Source: an uncultured Eubacteriales bacterium (lineage in GTDB: Bacteria; Bacillota_I; Bacilli_A; RF39; UBA660). From it: DNA of 21,760 nt. Made by a program: the position numbers and the translations under genes. The notes under the pieces are model-generated. The model was not told the origin of the DNA and searched no databases. It saw only the letters and a program-made list of their open reading frames with translations. The stretch lies in contig ONWZ01000133.1 in assembly GCA_900321645.1 (NCBI GenBank), forward strand, positions 1 to 21,760. The letters run 5' to 3'. Below are positions 15,623 through 21,760 of this stretch, one piece after another; position 1 is the first letter of the stretch; every line of letters begins with the position of its first letter.

Positions 15623-16052
15623 CCAAATCCCCATCAAATAAATGTTCTGCCACTTCATCAAGCTTTTCAAAGTTTTCTTCCATTAGATTATTAAACTTCT
15701 CTAATGCCCAAATTTCTAGACGATCATTTACCCCAATGATTGCACATTCTTTTTTTAGACCCGCATATTCAATTAAAGAGTTTACAAGATTTATTCTACC
15801 TTGCCTATCGAATTCACATACAGTGGCTGAAGCTAAGAAAAATCGATTGAAAGTTCTAGCATCTTTTTTCGTAAATGGCAATTTTTTAAGTTTACTTACA
15901 ATCTTTTCCCATTCAATCAAAGAATAGACAAATAAACAACCATCCAAGCCTCTTGTTACGACAAAACTATTGCCAATTTCTTCCCTAAATTTTGAAGGAA
16001 TAATTAATCTTCCCTTTTCATCAATACTATGATGATATTCTCCAATTAACAT
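15612..16052 (-). CDS. mraZ: MraZ transcriptional regulator of the dcw cluster
   Basis: The 146-residue MraZ has two SpoVT-AbrB-type half domains: DEKGRLIIPSKFR (11-23) and the second, degenerate DRQGRINLVNSLIEYAGL (82-99). MraZ forms ring oligomers that bind direct repeats upstream of its own gene; repression or activation depends on species. The start is ATG 16052; the in-frame GTG at 16064 is rejected because it falls in the operator repeat and GGGGGA lies just before 16052. Three 10-bp-spaced GTGG boxes lie immediately upstream, so autoregulation is likely. It is the first gene of a four-gene operon with rsmH, ftsL and pbpB. Confidence 0.95.
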   Translation of the reverse strand: MLIGEYHHSIDEKGRLIIPSKFREEIGNSFVVTRGLDGCLFVYSLIEWEKIVSKLKKLPFTKKDARTFNRFFLASATVCEFDRQGRINLVNSLIEYAGLKKECAIIGVNDRLEIWALEKFNNLMEENFEKLDEVAEHLFDGDLDEA

Positions 16053-16060
16053 AAAATCCC

Positions 16061-16086
16061 CCACTTTCTCCCACTTTTCACCACTT
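16061..16086 (-). promoter_or_regulatory. MraZ operator: three AAGTGG boxes at 10-bp spacing
   Basis: On the minus strand GTGG begins at 16084, 16074 and 16064, each preceded by AA (AAGTGG): three direct repeats one helical turn apart. This matches the known MraZ-box arrangement (TGGG-like units at 10-bp periodicity). The third box merges with the GGGGGA ribosome site of mraZ, so a bound MraZ ring could hinder transcription just after initiation. Confidence 0.88.
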
Positions 16087-16094
16087 GTAATTAT

Positions 16095-16123
16095 AATTTA
16101 GCATAAAAAAAACTATTTGTAAA
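16095..16123 (-). promoter_or_regulatory. Promoter of the mraZ operon
   Basis: TTTACA (16123-16118), 17 bases, then TAAATT (16100-16095) preceded by TGC. A perfect TATAAT (16095-16090) one hexamer downstream is an alternative -10, but its spacing to the -35 would be too long. The -35 lies in the preceding gene's terminator hairpin. Confidence 0.6.
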
Positions 16124-16142
16124 GAGTTTTCAAATAGTTTTT
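16105..16142 (-). terminator. Terminator of the yfhO-like/glycosyltransferase operon
   Basis: A 12-bp perfect stem (16108-16119 with 16131-16142) with an 11-base loop is followed on the minus strand by further Ts (TTTTTTTT including the stem end). It starts 15 bases after the glycosyltransferase stop codon. Confidence 0.82.
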
Positions 16143-16157
16143 AGTTAAGTTTACACT

Positions 16158-17084
16158 TTATTTTATTCCTTTAGTTTCTTTAATAATATAAATTGGTCTT
16201 TTCTTAATTTCAGTCTGCATTCTAGCTAGGTATAAGCAAATAAAACTAATACCTAACAAGTTGATTCCAAATAAGATTAAAATGACTGCTAAAGCGATAA
16301 ATATTTCATGATAAATATGGCCAATTATAATTGATTTAATTATCAAATACAATAGTCCACCAACTCCTAGTAATGAAATAAACGCGCCCGTTTTAGTAAA
16401 GATATTTAATGGATTCTCAGCATAATCAATAATCCCTATCAAAGCATAATTTAATGATCTTTTAAAATTGAATTTTGTTTTACCATATTTTCTAGGTTCA
16501 ATTTGATAAATTAGACTATTGGTATTAAATCCAACCCAATTGAATAATCCCTTTGAAAAGCGATTACTTTCTTTAAGTGATAAAACAGCTTTTTTAACAT
16601 TGTTTCGAAACATTCGGAAATCACTGGCATCTTCACGAAATTTAATACCACTTATATGGTTAATTAATTTATAAAATAATTTTCCACCAATTCTTTTAAT
16701 TATTGACATATTTTTACGTTTTGCTGGGACCATACATACCTGATCACAAACTTTATTTTTTTCTAGATAATTATACATCTCCATTAAATATTTGGGGTGT
16801 TGTTGCATATCACCATCGATAATAGCGGTATATTCAGAATTCGCTACTTCCATTCCAGCATAGATAGCAGCATCTTTACCAAAATTACGACTAAAATGAA
16901 TTATTTTAACACTATTATCAACATTATATATTTTGTTTAGTTCTATTTCTGTATTATCGACTGAACCATCATTTACAAAAATTATTTCATATTTAACTTT
17001 CTTTAAACTGTGCTTAATCTGAGCGTACATTTTGCTAACATTTTCCGCTTCATTTAGCATTGGTACTATAATACTTAATTTCAT
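16158..17084 (-). CDS. CsbB/GtrB-like polyprenyl-phosphate glycosyltransferase (GT2)
   Basis: A 308-residue GT-A family 2 enzyme. It should transfer a sugar from a nucleotide donor to undecaprenyl phosphate on the inner membrane face. Visible features: LSIIVPMLNEAENV (3-16); VNDGSVDNT (37-45); the metal-binding DGD at 90-92 in IIDGDMQQHP; FNWVGF (181-186); RKYGKTKF (198-205); and two membrane helices (about 229-250 and 262-288), as in CsbB/GtrB/YkoT. The start is ATG 17084, with AGGGGGA 5 bases upstream; upstream in-frame starts lie in the yfhO-like gene's tail. It follows that gene by 16 bases, the same pairing as csbB-yfhO of Bacillus subtilis, where the pair decorates lipoteichoic acid with GlcNAc. 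The sugar here is unknown. Confidence 0.92.
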   Translation of the reverse strand: MKLSIIVPMLNEAENVSKMYAQIKHSLKKVKYEIIFVNDGSVDNTEIELNKIYNVDNSVKIIHFSRNFGKDAAIYAGMEVANSEYTAIIDGDMQQHPKYLMEMYNYLEKNKVCDQVCMVPAKRKNMSIIKRIGGKLFYKLINHISGIKFREDASDFRMFRNNVKKAVLSLKESNRFSKGLFNWVGFNTNSLIYQIEPRKYGKTKFNFKRSLNYALIGIIDYAENPLNIFTKTGAFISLLGVGGLLYLIIKSIIIGHIYHEIFIALAVILILFGINLLGISFICLYLARMQTEIKKRPIYIIKETKGIK

Positions 17085-17100
17085 ATATCCCCCTAACATA

Positions 17101-19647
17101 TTAAATGTTTTTAGCTTTATTATTTTTAAATAACATATAATAAACAACCACTAATATTATACCACTAAATATACATATCCAGCTATGTGACATACGATAT
17201 TTTAATTTAATCGTATGTTCTCCTTTTGGTACGTCAAATGAGAGTAAAGCATCCCCCACTTTAAAAGTTGGTACTTTTACATCATCGACATATACCTTCC
17301 ATCCAATGTCATAAGGAATCGATGTATATATTATATAATCGCTATTGGCATTTATTTTTCCTTCGATAGTATCTTCCTTAAAAGTAGTTATTTCAACTTT
17401 ATTTCCTTTTAAATAATTATAGGCTTTGATAAATTCATTCATATCAAATGTATATAAATCAATCGTTTCATTTACTTCATAATTGTATCCGACATAAAAT
17501 TCAAAGTAATCGCTTTCTTTCGGATTAGCAATTACATAATGCTCATTATAATCATAGGAATTATGAAAAGGAATATCCCGTTCATAAACATAATCATAAT
17601 ATTTATTAAAATAATACAAATTGTCATCAAATACGACAAAATCTATATGATTCTCCTTGTTATCAAAATATAAATAATAATTATCATAATGATCATATAC
17701 TTTATATTTAACGATGTATTGATTATCTTTGCCTTCATAAATTATTTCTGTTTCATATGTATCAATATGCGTTAAAACATGATCAATATTGGTCGCATAT
17801 TTTATAAAATTATTTTGATTTAGAAGTGGACTATTATCAATTATTTCCCAATTAACAATATCTTTATTTACCCCATACATTAGTCCCAAATTATATTTAT
17901 TACGATAAATATCCATATCATCAATACGGGCATAAAAAACATATTGAAGATTATCATCTATTTTATCAATTAAATATTTTACGTCAAACATAACATCAAA
18001 AATCGGTGTATTTATTTTGTATAAGAAACTATTAATTCCATTGCCAGAAATTCCTAAATTAAATAGTAGTTTAGCTACCGCTTCATATTCCATTGAACTA
18101 AAACTGCGCATACCATGATAACCATACCAAGACGAATCATTTAAGGTCAATATTGCTTGCTTTTCAATTCGATAAAATTTATCTTCTTCCTCATGTTCAA
18201 GATAATGAATAATCGTATTCATTTGTTCATCTTCACTAATAAAATCTTTAACTTGTTGATCAATTTGCCAATTATTATTAAGCACCATAACTCTCTCTAC
18301 GACAATTGTCAAAATCATTATTGCCAGTAACCATTTACCCCATTTTTTATGACTTGTATAAAATGAATATACTAAATAGAATACTGTAAGAACTACACCA
18401 TTAAGAATAATCATCGTATTATTTATATTGGGATAATTGATTATCTTTAATAAAACAACACTTGCCATACATATAACATAAACAAAAGCAATATATACCG
18501 GCTTTATTTTTTCAATATTAATTATACTATAACCAGCCATAATCATTAAAATAAAACTATAAATAAACGAATAACGATATGGCAAGTCGTTTGGTACATG
18601 CATACCATGCCATATATAATCGATTGGTGCCACTGCAAAACTAATAATTAATAGATCTAAAAAGATAATATAACATATTTTAGTTTTAAAACTAATTTTA
18701 TTATTTATTAAGAATAATAATAACAAACCAATTGAAACTATTCCGCAAGATATATTTGGCGAACATATCCCATCCGATTTTAATACCGTACTAGTAACGC
18801 CAGAAAAATGACTAAATAGAAACTCCCTAATAGTAAAATCATAATATTGACTTACTGGCCAAGAGCCACCCGTTGCACTGATCGTTTTAAGTGAAAGAAA
18901 TAATGGTACTAAAAAGAAAGCACAGAATATTCCCACTGATAATGAAGCAATAAAAAAATTAAAACATTTATTAAATACTTTTTTAAAAGTAAATTTATGG
19001 GTCGTTAGTACCAAATACATAATAAAATACAAAACGCTAAAAATACATAACATATAACCAATAAAATAATTTGTATAAAGCATCAAAGATAAACTGACAA
19101 TATATAAAATAACTTTATCTTCCTTGATAAATTGTTCTATTCCCATCGCAATCAATGGCAACATATACATTCCATCTAACCACATAATATTCCAATAATA
19201 AGCAATATAATATGCTGAGAAAGCATACAATAAACAAAGTGGTATAAATCTCTTTTTTTCACCAAATTTCCACCTAAAAAAGATGCCCATCGTTACCGCT
19301 GAAGCAATTGCTTTTAAGCCAATGATAACTGAATATGAAACTAATAGGTTTTTATGTTTAAAAAATAAAAGTAAAATGTTAAATGGACTTGATAAATAAT
19401 TAAAATAGTTACGATAAAAAGGAGCCCCTAGCCCCATATTAAATGAAAAACGTAGCGTATCATAGTTATAGATTCGACGATAAAGTTCTCCCAGCATTGG
19501 TCCATATTGATGAAAAAAATCAATCGTTAAAAGTGAATGCTTTCCAAATGGGGCAACTTCTTTTAACACATATGCTGATATTATAACCACTAATGAACAA
19601 GCAATAATTAATAAATAATAGGTTGACTTTTTCATAATTTTGGACAT
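17101..19647 (-). CDS. YfhO-like GT-C membrane glycosyltransferase
   Basis: An 848-residue polytopic protein. The first helix (about 9-27) is followed by an extracytoplasmic loop with TIDFFHQYGPMLGELYRRI (41-59); its Asp43 is the likely GT-C catalytic aspartate. About a dozen further helices run to roughly residue 440. A large Tyr/Asp/Asn-rich extracytoplasmic domain (about 460-815) and one last helix before the lysine-rich C-terminus follow. This is the YfhO (PF09586) architecture and usual length. The enzyme would use the lipid-linked sugar made by the adjacent CsbB-like protein to glycosylate a surface polymer such as a teichoic acid, by family knowledge. The start is ATG 19647, 8 bases after GGAGG; an in-frame start at 19731 would read through the promoter and terminator. 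Confidence 0.9.
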   Translation of the reverse strand: MSKIMKKSTYYLLIIACSLVVIISAYVLKEVAPFGKHSLLTIDFFHQYGPMLGELYRRIYNYDTLRFSFNMGLGAPFYRNYFNYLSSPFNILLLFFKHKNLLVSYSVIIGLKAIASAVTMGIFFRWKFGEKKRFIPLCLLYAFSAYYIAYYWNIMWLDGMYMLPLIAMGIEQFIKEDKVILYIVSLSLMLYTNYFIGYMLCIFSVLYFIMYLVLTTHKFTFKKVFNKCFNFFIASLSVGIFCAFFLVPLFLSLKTISATGGSWPVSQYYDFTIREFLFSHFSGVTSTVLKSDGICSPNISCGIVSIGLLLLFLINNKISFKTKICYIIFLDLLIISFAVAPIDYIWHGMHVPNDLPYRYSFIYSFILMIMAGYSIINIEKIKPVYIAFVYVICMASVVLLKIINYPNINNTMIILNGVVLTVFYLVYSFYTSHKKWGKWLLAIMILTIVVERVMVLNNNWQIDQQVKDFISEDEQMNTIIHYLEHEEEDKFYRIEKQAILTLNDSSWYGYHGMRSFSSMEYEAVAKLLFNLGISGNGINSFLYKINTPIFDVMFDVKYLIDKIDDNLQYVFYARIDDMDIYRNKYNLGLMYGVNKDIVNWEIIDNSPLLNQNNFIKYATNIDHVLTHIDTYETEIIYEGKDNQYIVKYKVYDHYDNYYLYFDNKENHIDFVVFDDNLYYFNKYYDYVYERDIPFHNSYDYNEHYVIANPKESDYFEFYVGYNYEVNETIDLYTFDMNEFIKAYNYLKGNKVEITTFKEDTIEGKINANSDYIIYTSIPYDIGWKVYVDDVKVPTFKVGDALLSFDVPKGEHTIKLKYRMSHSWICIFSGIILVVVYYMLFKNNKAKNI

Positions 19648-19675
19648 ACTGCTTACCTCCATAATAACTAAAATT

Positions 19676-19684
19676 ATTATAACA
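19676..19684 (-). promoter_or_regulatory. Extended -10 promoter of the yfhO-like operon
   Basis: A perfect TGTTATAAT reads 19684-19676 on the minus strand, 28 bases before the ATG. The -35 position is an oligo-T tract belonging to the tgt terminator, so the extended -10 must carry recognition. Confidence 0.65.
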
Positions 19685-19695
19685 CATATAAATAA

Positions 19696-19727
19696 AGAAA
19701 AAAAGATAATCTTATTGATTATCTTTT
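19696..19727 (-). terminator. Terminator of tgt
   Basis: An 11-bp perfect stem (19701-19711 with 19717-19727) has a five-base loop; on the minus strand it continues into TTTCTTTATTT. The loop contains the TAA stop codon of tgt (19714-19712). Confidence 0.82.
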
Positions 19728-20836
19728 GCACTCTTATAATTAGTCATAAATTCTTTCTTATATTCCAAAAATCTATCTTCCTTAATGCTTTCTCTGATGC
19801 CTTCCATAATCCTAATCAAGAATCTTAAATTATGAATTGATAACAGCCTTTGCCCAAGTGTCTCTTCAGCCACCAATAAGTGACGAATATAAGCTTTCGT
19901 ATAATGCCTACAACACTCACAGTCACAATTAACATCTACGGGTGTGAAATCTTCTTTATATTTAGCATTTTTCATATTGATTTTACCATATTTAGTAAAT
20001 GCATGGCCATGTCTTGCTAATCTTGTAGGATGAACGCAATCGAACATATCAACTCCACGTTCTACACCTTCAAATAAATCGAATGGATCTCCAACACCCA
20101 TCAAGTATCTTGGCTTATCTTCCGGTAAATATCTTATCGCATCATCGATCATCTTATACATTGTTGGTTTGTCTTCACCAACCGAAGTACCACCAATAGC
20201 ATAACCGTCAAAGTTCATTTTAACCGTTTCTTTAGCACTATGTTCTCTTAAATCAGTATATTCCCCACCTTGGACAATTCCAAAAAGTGATTGTCTCGGA
20301 TTATCAAAAACATCTTTTCCTCTTTTTGCCCATCTAAGTGTTCTTTCAACACTTTGCTTACAATATTCATATGTTGCCGGATAAGGAATACATTCATCAA
20401 AACTCATTGCAATATCACTATCTAATTTATTTTGAATTTGAATGCTTTTTTCAGGCGTAAGCAATAACTTTTCACCATTAATATGACTCTTAAAGACAAC
20501 TCCTTCTTCACTAATATTTTTAGGTTTAGCTAAAGAAAATACCTGAAATCCACCACAATCTGTTAGAATTGGGCCATCATAATTCATAAACTTATGTAGT
20601 CCGCCAGCTTTATCAACAATATCTTCTCCTGGTCTTAACCATAAGTGATATGTATTTGCTAAAATTATTCCTGCTTTAATAGATTTAATCTCATTAGTAT
20701 CTAATGTTTTTACTGTAGCTTGTGTACCTACCGGCATAAACATTGGTGTTTCAAATTTTCCATAATTTGTTTCTAATGTTCCATATCTTGCAGAAGTATC
20801 TTTATCCTTATGTAATAATTCATACTTAACTTTCAT
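19712..20836 (-). CDS. tgt: Queuine tRNA-ribosyltransferase (Tgt)
   Basis: A 374-residue enzyme that exchanges guanine-34 in GUN-anticodon tRNAs for a queuosine precursor base. It has the TIM-barrel hallmarks: TYHLWLRPGEDIV; DGPILTDCGGFQVFSL with the base-binding aspartate; SFDECIPYP; GIVQGG; MGVGDPFDLFEGVERGVDMFDCVHPTRLARHG with the nucleophilic aspartate in DMFDC; and the zinc site CDCECC with the downstream histidine in LLSIHNLR. The start is ATG 20836, 8 bases after AGGAG; an in-frame GTG at 20845 overlaps that ribosome site. It has its own promoter and terminator, whereas it is often beside queA, yajC or secDF. No queuosine biosynthesis gene is visible here. Confidence 0.97.
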   Translation of the reverse strand: MKVKYELLHKDKDTSARYGTLETNYGKFETPMFMPVGTQATVKTLDTNEIKSIKAGIILANTYHLWLRPGEDIVDKAGGLHKFMNYDGPILTDCGGFQVFSLAKPKNISEEGVVFKSHINGEKLLLTPEKSIQIQNKLDSDIAMSFDECIPYPATYEYCKQSVERTLRWAKRGKDVFDNPRQSLFGIVQGGEYTDLREHSAKETVKMNFDGYAIGGTSVGEDKPTMYKMIDDAIRYLPEDKPRYLMGVGDPFDLFEGVERGVDMFDCVHPTRLARHGHAFTKYGKINMKNAKYKEDFTPVDVNCDCECCRHYTKAYIRHLLVAEETLGQRLLSIHNLRFLIRIMEGIRESIKEDRFLEYKKEFMTNYKSAKDNQ

Positions 20837-20857
20837 ATTATTCACTCCTGAGAAAAT

Positions 20858-20886
20858 ATTCTAACAAAATAATTGCTTTTTGTAAA
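20858..20886 (-). promoter_or_regulatory. Promoter of tgt
   Basis: TTTACA (20886-20881), 17 bases, then TAGAAT (20863-20858) preceded by TGT. The leader is about 15 bases. A weak five-base-pair stem lies just upstream (20881-20897), and I could not identify a convincing terminator for the preceding gene there. Confidence 0.7.
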
Positions 20887-20894
20887 TAAATATT

Positions 20895-21536
20895 TTACCC
20901 TATTTTTCTTAAACTTAAATTTGAAATATTAACGCTTACAGCCGTATTTAAAGCACGGTTTGGTTCAACGCATATTGCACCAGGATTTGAACCAGTAACT
21001 CCAGTATTGTCATACAAAAATTCAACACGTACTTCGTAAGTTTCTGTACTATCGTTTAAATTCGTTAATGGATTATAACCAACTGTATGATAAGTATTAC
21101 CCTCTACCGGTTCTACCGCTTCTTGAAGCGTATTATTAATATAAAAACTAACTTCTTTACTAGCTAATGAATGTCCACCAATACTCTCTAATTTGCCACC
21201 AGTTTTTTGAATTGAATACGATAATATATATTTATTGCCATTAACAAAAAGTCCTGGTTGTAGACAGTAAGCATCCCACTTATTTGCCTTAGAAAAACTA
21301 TAGATACCATTACCAACATACTTTCCTTCACCGGAAGTGCCGACAACTGGAACAAAAGTATTTTTATTAATTGAATCACTTTGTACAATTGCTCTAGCAC
21401 CATTATTTTTATCCATAAGTTTTTCTAAATTACCACGATATGATGATAGAATTCCTAGCATTGATAATAAGAGCAAACAAAATAAGATTAAAACGCCATA
21501 TAATATCGTCGTTATAGCAAATCCTTTGTTATTCAT
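20895..21536 (-). CDS. Prepilin-like secreted protein lacking Glu5
   Basis: A 213-residue protein that opens with NKGFAITTILYGV, a prepilin-peptidase-type site with a very short leader (MNNKG), followed by one hydrophobic helix to about residue 31. The residue at mature position 5 is Thr rather than the almost invariant Glu. The rest (about 60-213) is a predicted beta-rich, Gly/Asn/Ser-rich domain with two cysteines (in YCLQPG and AICVEPN) that could pair. AAGGAG lies 10 bases before the ATG, inside the preceding gene, which it overlaps by 8 bases. It may be a minor pilin or a surface protein using a pilin-like export signal. The chemistry of its N-terminal processing is inference. Confidence 0.75.
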   Translation of the reverse strand: MNNKGFAITTILYGVLILFCLLLLSMLGILSSYRGNLEKLMDKNNGARAIVQSDSINKNTFVPVVGTSGEGKYVGNGIYSFSKANKWDAYCLQPGLFVNGNKYILSYSIQKTGGKLESIGGHSLASKEVSFYINNTLQEAVEPVEGNTYHTVGYNPLTNLNDSTETYEVRVEFLYDNTGVTGSNPGAICVEPNRALNTAVSVNISNLSLRKIG

Positions 21537-21760
21537 ATAATATAATCTCCTTATCTATTTCTTTTATATTATCGCTATTACTTTTACTAGTAACAATCCG
21601 ATTAATTTCTCCATCAGATACATATCTATTTTTATCTAACATTCTAAAAACCATTTCAATATCAAAATCTTTGCCATTATTGTCATATGCCCGACATCTT
21701 TTAATATATAATGGATTAAATTCTTTGTGATAAGAACTTACTTCTGGTTCCCAACCGACA
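21529..21760 (-). CDS. 3' end of an unidentified gene (partial)
   Basis: One minus-strand frame stays open from the right edge for 76 sense codons to a TAA at 21531-21529. It encodes a charged segment that includes YHKEFNPLYIKRCRAYDNNG and FDIEMVFRMLDKNRYVSDGEI. The stop overlaps the ATG of the downstream prepilin-like gene (ATGAATAA), so the two are co-transcribed and translationally coupled. The visible tail has no recognisable motif. Given its partner it may be another pilin-apparatus or minor-pilin protein, but that is only context. Confidence 0.7.
   Translation of the reverse strand, partial: VGWEPEVSSYHKEFNPLYIKRCRAYDNNGKDFDIEMVFRMLDKNRYVSDGEINRIVTSKSNSDNIKEIDKEIILYE

Noticed and set aside
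20877..20900. Short hairpin after the prepilin-like gene as a terminator or riboswitch
   Set aside because: The stem is only about five base pairs, pure A/T apart from its ends, and has no convincing T run. No riboswitch core, such as preQ1, could be recognised before tgt.
21188..21540. Two further frames overlapping the right-hand prepilin-like gene
   Set aside because: They are antisense or out of phase with a frame that has a signal-like N-terminus and a ribosome site, and they show no independent coding evidence.

Overview
This AT-rich window looks like chromosome from an uncultured Bacillota/Mycoplasmatota-type bacterium, possibly one of the small-genome gut Bacilli such as the RF39 group. 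That placement is inferred from gene content and style. The support is low GC, AGGTG/GGAGG ribosome sites, a dcw cluster starting mraZ-rsmH-ftsL-pbp, a class B PBP with PASTA domains, and a YfhO/CsbB-like pair. The code is standard: TGA ends rsmH, the PBP gene and the DUF362 gene, and tryptophan is TGG, so this is not a code-4 mycoplasma. Coding is dense and no gene-free gap exceeds about 110 bases. I see no rRNA, tRNA, insertion sequence, prophage or CRISPR array.

Layout. Positions 1-2715 (minus) hold a large secreted prepilin-like protein with Ig-like repeats, Pro/Thr spacers and a cysteine-rich module; its C-terminus lies beyond the left edge. Positions 2821-4257 (plus) hold three small orphan genes, each with its own promoter: a Gly/Pro/Tyr-rich peptide, a tail-anchored membrane protein and a Cys-rich CFI-box-like protein. 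From 4271 to the right edge every gene is on the minus strand. In transcription order from the right edge these are: the end of an unidentified gene overlapping a second prepilin-like gene; tgt; a yfhO-like gene with a CsbB-like glycosyltransferase; mraZ-rsmH-ftsL-pbpB; a small hypothetical gene; a DUF362-DUF1846 pair; a sigma-70 family factor with an unusual N-terminus; and an operon of a short-chain dehydrogenase, a methionine gamma-lyase-family PLP enzyme and murD.

Working together. MraZ, RsmH, FtsL, the PBP and MurD serve septal peptidoglycan synthesis. The YfhO-like and CsbB-like proteins probably glycosylate a surface polymer. Tgt modifies tRNA. The two prepilin-like proteins point to a pilus or pseudopilus-type secretion apparatus encoded partly outside the window. 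The sigma factor could control a regulon elsewhere.

Regulatory style is very regular. Ten of eleven inferred promoters have a TGn extended -10, leaders are short, and terminator hairpins often enclose the stop codon in their loop and run into the next gene's promoter. The most interesting items are the divergent sigma factor, the large surface prepilin, the second prepilin lacking Glu5, and the fused terminator/promoter junctions.
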